Positions 1 to 13,378 are shown, counted from the first letter of the stretch. The stretch: DNA of 64,000 nt from Filosporella fistucella (GCA_030077755.1 JAQJZZ010000018.1:992001-1056000); one strand, 5' to 3'. Numbers and translations are program-made. Notes: generated by a model from the sequence alone, not told the origin.

Positions 1-1047
1 TCGCAGTCTTTTTCCCTGCATCCGTGAAGAGCAAAATAAAGAAGATCAAATCGGACCTAGGAGCTATTATTCCGATTCAGCCGCCGAAAGAAAGGCACGG
101 GAGTACCGGATCAGCATGCTTTCCCACAAAGCTCTTAGTAGTATTTTGCAATGGAGGAAATGCTAATCGAGTCGAGAGTAGTGAATGAGGCGTTGCGGTG
201 GTGCGGTGCTAGGCTGGCATTATGGAATTTTGCTTATTGGCGTCCGGTCGAGAAATGACGTTTAGGAAGAGGGTCTCGACCACCGAACTGGAGTGGGCCA
301 CACAAGCTTTTTCGTTCTCGTTTTCTAAAGCGTCGTCGACGGAATGCGTGTATCTGAACGGCAGAAGAGGGGGAAGTGAAAGTACTACAAAGGAAGTTTT
401 GAGTGCGACGGCAAGATATCTTGGATTTGAATACTTGGAAGTCCGAAGCCGACAGCACCCAACCCAACAATTAAGATGCTTGATTGATTAATAAGGCTGG
501 TGCTAAGAATGCTGAGTTGTGATTGGATGTATGGCAGATGACCAGGATTTCACGGACCGTTCGATGAAGCCTCCTGATCCTGGCTCACCTGGTCCTGGGA
601 CATTGGAATTTTATTAATTTGGCATGTCGGTTAGAAAGGGCAAAGCAGTCGAGTCAAATCGCGATCGGTTATAAAATGAGGGTGAGACCATCGAACGACG
701 AAGGAAGAAAGTGGAGAGCTTTCCTAAGTACAAATGTGCCAATAGGGGCTCTGATCACCTGAAGCAGTTTGAATGGCATAGGTGCTGATCTGATTTTAAA
801 AGAGTTCATCTGGTCTCGAATGATCGCCACATCATTTTCGTGGATGGTGATTAATTAGATGTCTGTGTCTAAAAAAATCTGCTTACTTGCTTTATTGAAT
901 ATCAATGTTCTTTAATAGCTGTATTCGGAAACTTTGAGGCATATACTCCCGACCTTCCACAATAATAAGTGATGATTACCAGTAGGTGGGATTCGCCGAA
1001 GGGAAGATGCTGCCAGACCATAAACTTTATATTCCCTAATTAGACTT
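1..1047. other. Left-edge spacer, no supported gene
   Basis: I see no recognisable coding sequence. Short open frames near 222-491 on both strands have no familiar content and no splice partners. The segment becomes AT-rich after about 600 and contains the 3' flank of the minus-strand gene ending at 1048. Confidence 0.6.
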
Positions 1048-3635
1048 TCATTTCCGCTTCTTTGCTGCCCTCTTCTCCCCTCGAACATCCTTCTTCAATC
1101 TCGCATCCACGATCTTGTATTTACCCTTGACACCTCTTGGTCGTCCAGCAATACCCTTATTTCCACCTCGAGCCACAACAACCTTAACCTGCTGCTTTGG
1201 CTTCTTCTTGGCCGCTTTACTCATCAATTTCATGATGGAATTGGCTTTCTCCTTCTCGGTCATACCCTCTTCATCCTGCAACAGAGCCGACTTCTTGCGT
1301 AGCTTCTCTAGACGTTGTGCTGCCTTGAACTTTTTCCGGTCCTTGGCCTCACGAACCTTCTTGATAGGTCGAGCATTCAAAGCTCGTAGTTTTTCTTTGA
1401 TGGCTGCTGCACCAGCTGCGCTGATAGGACGATGTGGTTTATCGTGTCGACCTTCATCATCGAGAAACCATTCTGGGAGTCCATCTCTGTCCTTGAAAGC
1501 ATATTTGTTGAATCCCTCATCTATCAAATCTCGTGTGGTTCGTTCCCCTGATGCTATTTGTTGGGCCAACGTCATGGCCTCGGCTGTAATTATGTCGATG
1601 TCTGCACTATGTTAGCAATCATCAATTTGCCTGAATAAGTACTCGTACCAAGTCTGCCATCTTTACGAGGCGCTTCATCCTCCCACTGCTTTTCGGCCGC
1701 CGTTCGTTTGACAACCTCAAAGCCAGCTTCTTCTTCACTATCTTCAGCTTCCTCTGCAACAGGAAATTCTTCTTCTGGCTCTTCCTCCTCCTCTGGAAGT
1801 TGTCGTATCGACCCTAGTTGTTCAAGGTCTGCTGTAATATCTTCTTCACCATCTTCTGCTACATCAGATTCTTCTTCCGGTAATCCTCCAATATCCTTGA
1901 AAAGATCCTGGTCAAAGAATTGTGCTGCTCGTCTTGAAAGTCCACTTGATGTCTTTTCATTGCTTGTCAAGTCTGTCAAGAGGGGGCGTTTCGGTGCCGC
2001 CTCGTCATCAGATGACTCGTCGCTACTGTCCTCTTCCAGTTTATCATCGTCACTAACATCTTCTTCTGCTGAGAAGCCCTCCCACTCTCCATCATCGTGC
2101 TCCTTCCGTGCCTTTTTTGCGCGATATTTAGCGTCAGCATCGGATTTTCGTTCCTGGTATTGGTCGTACAAAGCATCCAATTCCCTATCCAGCTTGTCCT
2201 GCTCATCATCACTTTCTTCGTCCGAATCTCCGGATCCAAATCCACTATCCAGGTCTTTCCGGGCATCCGCTTCTGTCAGAATAGCCATCTTTCCCTTTGC
2301 AATCTTGTCAACAGCTCCTGACTTATCAATTGCTCTCAATCCAAACATAGAGCCCTCGCCATTGGGACCTGCTTGCTCAAGACCAATCTCAGTTGGTGTT
2401 GTCATATGTAGTTGCATTCGGATGATCTCTCGTTGTTTCTTCTCATTTTCCCTACGTCGCTCCCTCTTTTTCCTAGAAGTTTCCTTTTCACTCAGAGCTT
2501 GCAGCTCCTCCTGAATTTTCAATTCTTCGTCCATTGGCTCCACTTCGGCGACTTCCTCCTCAGCAGCAGCTTTTAGACTTTTTTTCGTGGCAAAGCCAAA
2601 CTTCTCTCTGGCTTTCAGTCGCCATCTCAACAAATTCCGGAATTCTTTTCTTCCTAGAACTCGAAGATCGTTACAGCAGTCCCTAATCTCCTTGGTGGTC
2701 TCCGGTAGCTTTTCGAGAGCAGCAAGAGCTATATCACCATTCGGTGGCTGTACAAAACTAAGACGATTTAGACTACCAAGAATGGCAATAGGATCTGTTG
2801 TTTGAATGAATTCGCTTGCTGGGACCTCCTTGAATTGAGTCCAATTGCCCTCTTCGTAACCATCTCTCTTCCTCTTCTTGATTTCGGGATTGAAAACCTT
2901 CGCTTCATTATTTGGAGTCGGATCGGACAATTCTGCAAAAACAGAACGTGGGTCTAAAAATTTCGGATCGATATGCTTTGGTGCCTTGAAACCCTGACAA
3001 ACCACAAAAATTTCTGCAGAAACATTTCTTGAAGATGGTGGTTTTGTCGCTTCAACTTTTGTGAAAAGCTGGTTGAAAACCCACAGCAGGCTGTTGTAAT
3101 CCTTGGATCTGAACACTTTTGTGACAAAAGTACCGCCCTCTACCAGAAATTCTGTCGCAAGCTTCATCGCTTGTAGGGCCAATTCGGCCTGGTTGAAAGA
3201 ATCCTGCACCCACGCAGTACCAACATTTGGAGCTCCATCGTGCAACACAGTATCTGCTTTCCATGTCTTAAAATGCTGTCGAATCGTGGCGCGACATTTG
3301 TCTGTGGTGATATCGCTTTGGAAGGTAATGCATCGAGGGATCGCTTTTATAGGAGACAAATCAACACCAACGATGAGACTGTTGACAGGCATAGTCTCCG
3401 CTGCAACTTGACACCATGACTAGATGGATATTAGACCGCGACTTCAGAGTGCATAATGACTACTTACTCCAGGAGCAGCGCAAAGATCCAACAAAACTTT
3501 ACTCTTTTCCAGGAACCCATATTTTTTGTTCAGTTGGATCAATTTGAAGGCAGCTCTTGCACGATATCCCTTCTCCTTCGCTAGCTTGTACCATTTATCA
3601 AGACGACCCTTTCCATGTTTCTTTTGGATACCCAT
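1048..3635 (-). CDS. SPB1: Spb1, AdoMet-dependent 27S pre-rRNA 2'-O-ribose methyltransferase
   Basis: Three exons, 3635-3468, 3419-1649 and 1601-1048, encode about 830 aa, close to yeast Spb1 (841 aa). The N-terminus ([20 protein letters not shown]) is the conserved FtsJ/RrmJ-type start. AdoMet motif I ([13 protein letters not shown]) lies at about residues 48-60 and is completed only by splicing. An Asp in DGAPN (about 117) and a Lys in TKVFRSKD (about 157) fit the FtsJ K-D-K-E catalytic set. The middle is acidic and charged. The C-terminus ([15 protein letters not shown], then a Lys/Arg-rich tail) is the Spb1 C-terminal domain. The family methylates the A-loop of 25S rRNA in nucleolar pre-60S particles. 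An upstream in-frame Met at 3701 was not chosen because homologues begin at MGIQ. The gene diverges from the Cdt2-like gene. Confidence 0.96.
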
Positions 3636-3971
3636 ATTGACGGCTTGGGAGGTTGTCGCGGGGAGCGGATCGAGGTTTCGAGATTCGAACTTCGCTCTCA
3701 CACTTAGACTTGCAAGTAATTTTTCTTCGAGACGCTAAGATAAACTCCGATAAGCTCCCAGCCCACCTTCACCAGCCACTCCAGTTCCCTGTCCTGTTAG
3801 GGTTAGCTCCCGTATTCAGAGACTTAGCGCGTTTTTCTGTCGCGTACCTGGTGATTCTTTCCGTTCAGCGTGTAAAGTGGAATTGGATTTGCAGAACTGA
3901 GCATAATTCGTACAGGACCAATTTCCCAGGACGATTACACTTCTTGGAATTTGTTGTTGGCAGTATTTACG
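3636..3971. promoter_or_regulatory. Divergent promoter, SPB1 / cdt2-like
   Basis: This 336-bp gap between two outward-facing start codons must hold both promoters. A CCAAT pentamer occurs near 3918-3922 on the plus strand. No convincing TATA box is seen. Confidence 0.6.
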
Positions 3972-6304
3972 ATGGATATGGAAGGGTCTGAAAGTGCTGG
4001 TTCTCAAGAAGCTCTAAGCACTGTCCAGCTTCCTACACCTTCATCAGAAGCTCGCCGATCAAATCTACCACCGAGCTCACCACCCAGAAGAAATGGACGA
4101 AAAGAGAAACGAGACCCTTCAGTAACCCCTCGGAAGTTTCGAAAGTTCTTTACTCCTCGTTCAAGAGATGAACTACTCACTCCCCGACATGCTCTCGGTG
4201 AGATGACGGGACCCCGCCTCAACCGATACAGTACTCGGTCTACCTCTTCAACAGCAGCACGACATGATAATGAAGAACGCAGCGGGACCTCAGATTTCCC
4301 AAGAGGAATGAAGAGGCGGAAGCTCTTTCATACCCCAGAGCCAACTCCAGAAGGCACACAATCAAAGGGACATGGTTTTGGTGAGCTTCAGCATGGAGAA
4401 GATAAGGTGGATAATATTCAGTCTTCTCCATGTGAGAGAGCGTACAAAGATTTTGGAAACATCATTGAAGAAGATCAAGAGCAAAATCTGCCACCAAAAC
4501 CGCTCAAACCAATTGTTCCCATTTTCCGGCGAGGGCTGGGTGGGCAATTATTGGACCGAAGCTATGGCAGCTACCGTCGCCCCGGACGCCAACATGTTAC
4601 TTATCCTGTTCCTGGTATGTGTTACCGTATGCTTTTGTTACAATTTACTGACATCTGCAGACTGGAGAGAAGACACTGCCAACTTTTATAGTGGCCCAGA
4701 AGATATGCACTTAAATCTGAGCCTAGAAAATCCTGATGCCGTGAATGCAGAGCGTACTATTCCATTCTGTGTCACTGGTCTCAATAGTGAGTCAAACCAA
4801 AATTTATAGGTAGCTCAGTACAACAGGCTAATCATGTGTAGCAAATTCTCTTGTTGCTGTAGGTGATGAAGAGGGTCGGATTAGGCTCCTCGATCCAAGC
4901 AAGCCGCCACCAAAATCCTCATTCAGCAGACCTTTCCTGAGTTTCCGTGCCCATGCAAATGCTATCATCGATATGCACTTCACCGACGACGACAGCTTGG
5001 TGGCTACAGCCTCTGGGGATCAAAGTGCTAGAGTGCTTGATATGAAAACCCAGACTACAATTGCTATTCTTGGAATTCATACTGCCTCCCTGAAGCAAGT
5101 ACGATTTCAGCCAGGAGCAAACAATCAAAGTGTTCTGGCAACTTCAAGTAGGGATGGTAGTATTCAAATCTGGGATATTCGATGTAATGGTATGAATGGA
5201 CCTGTACATCGCATTTACTCACCGGTCGACGCCATCCGAACTCGGGGTGACGTGAGAAAAATCAATTACGGACGTCCAGTCAACAGTGTCTTTGATGCTC
5301 ACAAAGCTCTCAATCGCCAACAGCCAGGACCTCGTAACACTGATTCTGGTACTCGGGGTGAATCTACTGGTCGATTAGGAGAGATTTCTGTCACGGCTCT
5401 TCAATTTCTCCCTGCTGGACTCGACCACCTTCTCATATCAGCATCTGAAGCTACCGCCTCTGTAAAGCTGTGGGATATTCGATCTCTTCAAAATAAGCGC
5501 AGCGCGGCGTTGCCACTATCTTCAACCCAGTATCCTCAGAGTCATAGCAAATGGCGTCACTTTGGTATAAATTCCATGAATCTTAGCGGTGATGGAAGTA
5601 GGCTATACACACTATGCAAAGACAACACCGTGTATGCTTATTCGACCGCTCATCTCATGCTGGGTCATGTACCCGAATTATCTACCAATAACACAACTCG
5701 ACCAGCTCAACAACAAACAAGCGGGGAAGGATTAGGTCCTATGTATGGCTTCCGTCACCCTAAATTGCATGCCACATCCTTCTACGTTAAATCTTCCGTC
5801 CGACCAGCCAAGGATGGAAAGTGCGAGATGTTGGCAGTTGGCAGCAGTGATAATTGTGTAGTCCTTTTCCCGACGGATGAGCGTTATATTCCACGGGAAC
5901 TTCTTCCAGAGGCATCGGATGATCCCGCTTCCAGATCTTACCTGCGGCGAAGAACATTACGTGGTTTAAGCACTGGAAAATCTGCTCGAGTAGATGCCTC
6001 GATCCCTATCTCAACAAATGGCACTGCACTAATCCATGGCCACAATCGAGAAGTGGCTTCAGTGAGCTGGAATTACGATGGAAAACTTATAAGTGCAGGC
6101 GACGATTACATTGTGCGTTGTTGGCAGGAGGGTCCGAAGGCCAAGGACCTGAGAGTCAATGGACATAAAGAGGGACGACAATGGGGATGCGGATGGGCTG
6201 ATATGGGAGAGGGAGGAGAGTATGATGCAGATGAAGTCAGTGATGGAGAGGCATTGACAGCTGAGGACCGGGAGTGTATTCGGAAATACGAAGCTAAGCA
6301 CTAA
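3972..6304 (+). CDS. cdt2: Cdt2-like WD40 protein, probable CRL4 ubiquitin-ligase substrate receptor
   Basis: Exons 3972-4614, 4661-4786 and 4842-6304 give 743 aa. The first ATG of the frame is at 3972 (MDMEGSES). The first 210 residues are disordered and rich in Ser/Pro/Arg, with many TPR/SPR-type sites. WD40 repeats follow, for example LVAVGDEEGRIRLLDPS, LVATASGDQSARVLDM, VLATSSRDGSIQIWDIR, LLISASEATASVKLWDIR and a final repeat ending YIVRCWQEGP. This arrangement matches fungal Cdt2/L2DTL, which delivers PCNA-bound substrates such as Cdt1 and Spd1 to Cul4-Ddb1. The WDIR dipeptide contexts are the usual DDB1-contact (WDXR) type. Another nuclear WD40 protein is possible, but the repeat order and N-terminal extension favour Cdt2. 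It shares a promoter with SPB1. Confidence 0.8.
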
Positions 6305-6878
6305 GTTCATTCCATGGAGTATTGTTGGATCAGATTATTCGGTTTTTAAATATACCCGGTGTATGATAAGATACCCTCAGCTTAGACTGTCGCGTAGGTG
6401 GACAACATAGGTAGTTTAAGTGTTTTTCAATGATTGTCTCTCCATGCTGTGAATTTAGTGTGCCACGATGAAGATGTAAAGTCTAGGTCTTGGTCTTAAA
6501 TGTGATTCTCCTTTCGAAGGCTGTTTCCAACCAAGTTGAGAAGTTGTTTTAGCATTTTAACATTTGCAACCGGCCAGCCTATATCTCGAAACATCATAAA
6601 AGTAACACACTTGGAAAGTGTGGTATGGTTTGGTTGATGCAGGGTATAATTTACTTTATACGATTCTTCTGAGCTAAATCTTGATATATACACTATTATC
6701 CTTTCTAATATTTAACCCCTTCTAATTCAGTTCAGTCCAATCCCAAGAAATCCATCCAAGATATCCAGGAATCTTCCACCTCTTCCTATCCATCAATACC
6801 ATAAGATAAGATATCCCAACCCACGACCCATATATTTATATTTATCTTTCAAACCTAACCAACCAAATCCACATAAAC
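6305..6878. other. Intergenic spacer between convergent 3' ends
   Basis: No gene is visible. The spacer carries the 3' flanks of the Cdt2-like gene and of the minus-strand peroxidase and is AT-rich around 6640-6860. Nothing else is recognisable. Confidence 0.6.
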
Positions 6879-9800
6879 TCAAGGACTCCACACATAACTC
6901 GTCAACCTATTCCCCGCACCACAATACTCCGACGCATCCCCCGGACACGTAAACGAGCACTCACTATTCGGCGCAGACACACTCCCCGCATTAAATGAGT
7001 TCCCACAGTAGCATTCTCCATGATACTATTTTCTTAAATTAGCCTTACTCTGTCCTCTTTACTTTCTTCCAGTACACACCCAGAAGGAGTAAAAACAGAG
7101 AAGAAAGAGAGGGGAGGATATAACATACCTCAACGCCAAAATACTTATACCCTGCACAAGTAGACGCGCATAACTCTAAAGTCATCGATGTGTAGTCATA
7201 CATGGAGATGCTAGATAACGCGCGCGAGGATGTGGCTTCTGTTTGGCAGCCGTAGTAAGTCCAGTTTCCAATGTTGGACTTGAGGGATGGACCTGTTTGG
7301 GTGGGGGGTTGGGTGGTGGTGGTAGATGTGGAGGAGGGTTTGATGGTGCTTGTTGAGAGTGTGGAAGAGGGAGATGATGTGGAGGGGCTTGTTGAACTGG
7401 GACGTTGTGAGCTTGTTGTTTGGGAAGTTGTTCGAGAAGAAGATGAAGAGCGTATTGAGCTTGAGCTTGAGCTTGTGCTTCGAGATGAAGAAGAAGGTGA
7501 TGATGAACGAATGCTGGTGCTTGTCGAAGAGGACAAACGAGCCGAGCTACTGAGTACAGATGAAGAAGAACGAAGAGTCGAAATTGACGTTGAAGAGAGT
7601 GGCTTTGATGAAGATGTATAGACGACAGAAGTACTGCTTGAAGATACTGACCTTCCTGATGCCGTTGTGCCGTTTCGGATATATACGTTAAGTCTGTTTC
7701 CAGCACCGCAGTATTCATATTGATCGCCTGCGCAGGTGAAGTAGCAGTCGCTGTCTGCTACTAGGGCGGAGCCTGTGCCGAAGGAATCTCCACACCAGCA
7801 TTCGCGTCCGTACTGAGTTTGGGATTAGTATGAGTTCAACAGAGAATGGGACGATAATCTTACTTCGACTCCAGCATACAAGTATGGCGAGCATGCTGCC
7901 ACACAAGATTCCACTGTATTTGTATCTGTTGAGAAGGAAGCTGCAGAAAGAGCTCGGACACCAGTGGCTTCAGTAAAGCAACCCATGTAATTGTACAGTC
8001 CGGCATTTTTCACAATACGAAGTGTTGGAGCCGCAGACGTTGTGGTTGATATTTTGCTACTCGATGCCGATGTAGGGGTTTGGGACAGAGATGAGCTAGG
8101 TGTCACGGAGCCGCTGCTTGATGTCGAGGACGATACCGATGATATGGTACTGGAAATGGTTGATGTTGCACTAAGACTACTGCTGGAGGCAGCTGAAGTA
8201 AGCTTGTACAGCTCCAATCTGTTGCCAGCACCGCAATACTCGTAATTGTCGCCCTGACACACAAAGTAGCAGTCCGAAAGGGGTGCAAGGGTCGATGAAG
8301 CAGCCAGCGTGTTGCCACAATAGCCTAATATATGGTCAGCGATGAAATGTAGACATTCGAATATACTCACATTCTCCTCCATATTCGATACCCCAGTATG
8401 TGAATCCGGAGCAGAAGGCTGCGCATTTCTCGCTTGTCATTCCAGTATAGTCGACCGTGGACGCTCCAGTAAGTGCTCGCACGCCATTTCCTTCTGTGTA
8501 ACATCCTTGGAATGAATATGTTCCAACGACAGCTTTATGGCCAAGTGTGGGCGTAGCTGTTACTGATGAGGTCCGTGATGAAGTGCTTGAGGGTACGGCG
8601 GAGCTTGAAGTACTGGTCGTTGGTGTTGTTCCCATAGCAGCACAAGTTGTCCCAAGAGAGGAAACATCATTGAAAGAATCAGATAGGGTACCACTTGTGA
8701 CGTCGTACTTTGCTCCAACGGCTGAAGAAATAGTAAAGCTAGTACTATATATATCATACAAACCAATAGTAGTCCCTTTGACCATAGACACAGTAGATTC
8801 GGACAAGACTGGAACTGGAATTCCGTTTGTCCGAGCAATCTTCTGAGTGACGATCAGACTTGGTGCTGCGGTCCCGCTGCGAACCTATGAAGTGTGAGTA
8901 ATGCTATTGCCTAGATGGCTCTAAGGACAGATCTTACAGCAGCTACGACAGTGAGGTTTCCATTATTCAAACAGCTCTGTGGGGTTTGTACAATAACAGA
9001 ATCTTGGATAAGATATCCCACTCCATTATTATCATAAGTTGTCACACCACCACTCGTATAAGTGACGACCACAGTAAATGACGAGATGGATGTTGATGCT
9101 GGAATAGTTGCACTGAATCCATAAAACTACCAAAGTCAGAATCACCTTCCATCCCGGGATGAAGTGAAACATACCGAAAAGCTGTCATCGTAACCGTTGG
9201 CTGTACCACTAACAGTCGTAGAAATGGTTCCCCCACTTGCACCAGTTCGATCCTTATACACAAGCTGAACGCCCGAAACACTTCGAGTTGTGGTCCGAAC
9301 TCGAATGTCTCCAGCAAAAGTAAGTTGTGTACCACCAGACAACAGGGTGAGCTGCACCCCGCTTGGCTTGACCTCATACGGCTGAATGATATCTGAAAGT
9401 GTCACAGTCGGTGGCACAACCTCAATCATCTTCTGCAGAATTGTAGAGCACATGCTGTTGAACGTTGCTACATTCTCCATCGCCTTCACAGTGACATTTT
9501 TGTCTGCTCCAAAGACAGTTGCATCGGAATTTCTTCCAGATGCCACTGAGATACCAAGTGATAAAGGATCTGTGTCCGGGCCGTTCAGATATCGTACAAC
9601 AACCTGATTGTCGAAAGTCAGAGTCTCATCGAAGAGCTGATAATCGTTTGGTGCGGTCCCCGGTGCTACGATGGTTGGAAAGTTCGCCGCATGAACTCCT
9701 CCAATTGTATGACCACATGCAGTCATCTGGATCATTTCCGTTGTATTGAATCCCATCCGCGCAAACTGATTGATAAATGTTCCTCGAGCATTTTGCGGTT

Positions 9801-10290
9801 GTGGTGTAAGACCTGAACTTCCAGCCACTGTAGCATCAGGTCTACCTCCTCGCATTGGTACCACAGGTCCAGAACACCCACGAACAGATTGTGCAACTCC
9901 TAAAGCGATCAAATCTGCCACCGATAACTGACTGTTATACAGCCCTCCATATGTATTCAATGAGGTAGTAAACCCAGTCCCCACGTTATCCCCCGTTCCC
10001 AGCTCGAACATAAGAGAAGCATCGATTCCACCATGTGGCTCAAAGAAGACGTTGGTATTGGCCATATCGTGAAACCCTACTCTCAGCCATTCCGCCGCTG
10101 TCTGTCGTCCCACGCCGAATTCCGAGAGCGAACATGGAGTGATATGTGCAGCGAAACCTCTGTTCTTATACCCCGTATTCAAGAACATAACATCCTCCAA
10201 TTCATCGATAGAGGAAGGCCATGTTGGGAGAGCATTACCCAGACCAGCGAACAGAGCAATCAATCCCAGTACCGTCGGACACAGCTTCAT
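6879..10290 (-). CDS. Secreted class II-type heme peroxidase with three C-terminal WSC domains
   Basis: Six exons (10290-9175, 9126-8938, 8884-8371, 8324-7864, 7812-7129, 7025-6879) join in frame to about 1036 aa. Residues 1-20 form a signal peptide. Residues about 25-290 are a plant/fungal-type heme peroxidase: distal Arg70 and His74 in EWLRVGFHDM, proximal His194 in MTACGHTIGGVH. A beta-rich linker (about 290-435) follows. Then come three Cys-rich WSC domains beginning near residues 557 (GTYSFQGCYTE), about 705 (YNYMGCFTE) and about 925 (WTYYGCQTE). Each has the CYCG/CWCG and CGAGNRL signatures, and they are separated by long Ser/Thr-rich, probably O-mannosylated linkers. WSC domains are carbohydrate-binding modules of fungal wall and secreted proteins, so the enzyme is probably tethered to a polysaccharide. 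The substrate is unknown. No GPI signal or membrane anchor is seen at the end. Confidence 0.9.
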
Positions 10291-11818
10291 GATTAGAGAT
10301 TATATAGAGACAGTCCAGTCATAGGCGACAAACGAGTGTGAGGCTGCACTGGCAACCAGGGCGACATGCAAAGGGTGGAAAAGAAAAAGGGTGGAAAGAA
10401 AGTGGAGAGATGTGATACTTATCCGTATTGTAATTATTATTGAATTTCCAAGCCGAAGGTCTCAGCCGCATGGAGGTCGATGCAGGAAAACTCCCTGGCG
10501 GGACGCCTCGTATCCTTTTTTGTCTGCAGGGGCTGTTGAAAAGGCTTGCTAAGTTGGTGAACATTGGTCGAATCAGCTGGGAAAAAAGTCCAAGGGTCAG
10601 CCACCAGTATAGTGCATCTGCCGATTAGCGGATAGATATTGAGACGGGATGACCACCGAAGCCATGGCTTTCTTGGACGTTGCAGTTGACGCGTCGAGGT
10701 GGAAGAGATATGAAGGGGTTCTTCTAGAACGATGAAACAAGAGAGAGGAATAGGAGGGACTTCGTGCTGTGAATTTATTTCTTTTGCGTGAATACGAATG
10801 CATGCGGGTTTACCTCCATACTTCGTGAGCATACTCGGCAGAGCCCGTAATATCAATACTTCAAGCAAGATAAGAAGCAATATCAAGCGCAAGAAAGTGG
10901 ATTCTCGACCACACCAATGCGGACTGACAAGAGGAATGACAAGAGAACGACAAGAGAAGGTGGAGTCGGGACAGACAAGCTGATCAAATCGAGAAATCTC
11001 GAACCCTGCGAAAATCCCACGATGGGTACCGGGACGTACGGCTAGTCAGCCAATCATAAGTCATAGATATCGGACTTGTCGCTTTTTAATTAAACACTAT
11101 TCTAACCGCATGTGACAAAGGGGCCAGGAGGTCGAGGAGGTGTTCCCGTTTTTGTGCACGGCTTGACACTATTGGAATAAGTTGCATAAGTTTATGAGTG
11201 ACTGCATACGTTGTAGATAGATGTGGGGTTTTGGCACGCCAGGCTCGTGTTGGATATCTATAATGTAACATAAGAATAATCAGCTCACAATGTAGGATCA
11301 TAGATATGTCCTATCTCGACGTCTATGATATCTTCAACAAACACTGGTTTTGTAGATAGTAAAATAGGAGAATAGGAACTCACAATCCTCCGGTCTCAAG
11401 CCCCTTCATCATTGCATTCCCAAACATACACCCAAAAACGAACTCGCCTCTCAAGCGAGACCCCTAAAAATTCTCACTTGCCACTCTCAAAATCCTCACG
11501 TTCGTGACGCAACATACCTACATCAAAGGTACGATGATCTCGGTTCGCTATTATGTGCCAAGAATTATTCCATTTCTAAGGAATTGAGAGATATGAAGTC
11601 TTGAAAACTGTATGAATTTATGAAATCGATATGGTTCCATGCTCACATAAGTCTAGCATTCAGTGAAATTTGCCATCAAAATATCCCTCGATCTCACGTG
11701 AGTTCCAAAGCCATTCAAATTCATCTACAACTACAATCCAACTTGCTCTCCACCAAAGCAAATCAACACCCTACCCAACACTCCCACACCCACCATCTCT
11801 CGCCCAAACTTACTCACA
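10291..11818. promoter_or_regulatory. Divergent intergenic region, peroxidase-WSC / JmjC gene
   Basis: The region is 1.5 kb without a supported gene. A CCAATCA box is at 11050-11056. The 11700-11815 stretch is C/A-rich on the plus strand, like a fungal 5' leader, just before the JmjC start codon. A 151-codon minus-strand frame at 10437-10892 has no recognisable content and is not called. Confidence 0.55.
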
Positions 11819-13378
11819 ATGTCTCTTCCCCCTCCCCTCCTCGACCTCCTAACCACCTATTCCGAGCTAAACTCCACCCACATCACCACACTCTCCTCCC
11901 CGCCCTCAGCACTAGAATTCATGCGATATGTAGCTTTAAATCGGCCTTTTACAGTGAAAGGCGGAGCGGAGGACTGGGAAGCGGTTAAGAAGTGGGATGT
12001 CAAGAGATTGAAAGATGTTATGAGAGGTGAGAGTGTGAATGTTGCTGTCACGCCTTTTGGGTATGTATGTCGGATTTTTATTTTGTAGTTTTATTATGAA
12101 TTCTTATGATTTACTAGTCAAGTTTCTTCTGTATGCTTAGTTGAAGATCTTGGTGGGACATTCCATCGTTATAAGTTGATTCATCAAATTCAACAATCAT
12201 CACTCAAACTTAACTGACACACCTCTCACTAGAAACGCAGACTCCCCCACCCTCTCCCCAACCAACGAGCTCCTCTTCGTAAAGCCCCTTGAAGAAACCC
12301 AGAGTTTCAGCACATTCCTCGATTTCGTCACCTCACAAGAACTCAATCCAGGAATTCCGGTTGCAGAAGTGCGGTATGCCCAAACACGTGAGATTTCCTT
12401 TTCTGATTATTGTCTAAAATATGTGTTTATTAGGGAAATTGAGAGTGCTGATACAGGGTACAGAAAATGATAATCTGAGAAATGAATATAATGCCCTATT
12501 CGAAGATGTAGACAAAGACATTCCATGGGCGAGGATAGCGCTGCAGCAGGAGCCGGAAGCGATAAACCTCTGTCTGTACTCTCTTTCCTTTCCTCTTTCC
12601 CTCCTCCTTGCCATCCTAATTTCCATCTACTACCCGCACCTCCAACCCACATATCTCTTTCATCTCATCTACCCATACATTCCCCTCCAGCCACACCCTC
12701 TTACACGCCCCAGGGATAGGCAACTCTCACTCCACCACTGCATTGCACAAAGATCCCTACGAGAACATCTACGTCCAGATTCTCGGCCGCAAACACTTCG
12801 TCCTACTTCCTCCTATCGCGTATCCTCTCATCTGCGAGCAAGAATTGGTACCAGCAACATATATCCGTTCCAATAATGGACAATTCGAAGTAGTCAAAGA
12901 TATTCCCGAAAACGGAATGGAAGCAGAGAAAGTCCCGTTCGCTACTTGGGATCCTGATGCTGGTGTTGTGGGTGAAGAGGAAGAAAAGGCTGGATGGGAG
13001 GAAATAGCAAAGAGTATCGAAGTGAGAGTTACATTGGAGGAGGGAGATATGTTGTATCTCCCCGCTTTATGGTATGTACCTCTACTCCACTTAGAAGGCA
13101 AAGTAATAGCATCTAACAAAAGAAGGTATCATAAAGTATCTCAATCTTGCAATGAGGAAGGAGTTTGTGTAGCTGTGAATTACTGGTAGGTTATCCCTTC
13201 TAAAAACCAAGGGAGATGACCGTCGCGAATAGAGGAGGATGTTAATGAGAATAGGCATGATATGGAATTCGCAGGAAGCTTTTACCCATTGTGTAATTTT
13301 GTAAGGAACACTGTTTTATCTGCTCCCAAAAATCAGAAAGGAAAGCAGGGAGGGAGCGAGGAAGAAGAAAGTCATTGA
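11819..13378 (+). CDS. JmjC-domain (cupin-8) oxygenase, JMJD7-like
   Basis: Six exons (11819-12060, 12233-12387, 12464-12571, 12714-13071, 13126-13185, 13255-13378) give 348 aa. The fold is the small cytosolic JmjC type: an N-terminal helical part with FTVKGGAEDWEAVKKW, then GNSHSTTALHKDPYENIY. The latter carries the HxD iron ligands (His180, Asp182), completed only after splicing TG|G of Trp169. The third ligand is His290 in LPALWYHKVSQS, followed by CVAVNYWHDMEF. This order and length match JMJD7, a 2-oxoglutarate/Fe(II) lysyl hydroxylase of DRG GTPases in animals. Fungal members are often mislabelled as phospholipase A2. The fungal substrate is not known. The tail is acidic (SEEEESH). The gene converges with the eIF4B-like gene. 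Confidence 0.88.

Noticed and set aside
1708..2514. 268-codon plus-strand Ser-rich frame
   Set aside because: It is the antisense of the acidic Glu/Asp-rich part of SPB1; the Ser richness is a mirror of that codon usage.
7182..7718. Gln/His-rich minus frame and Glu/Val-rich plus frame over the WSC linkers
   Set aside because: Both are shadows of the Ser/Thr-rich linker of the peroxidase-WSC gene.
10437..10892. 151-codon minus-strand frame
   Set aside because: It starts with a short Leu-rich stretch but continues as random-looking sequence within the promoter region; no splice partners or family.
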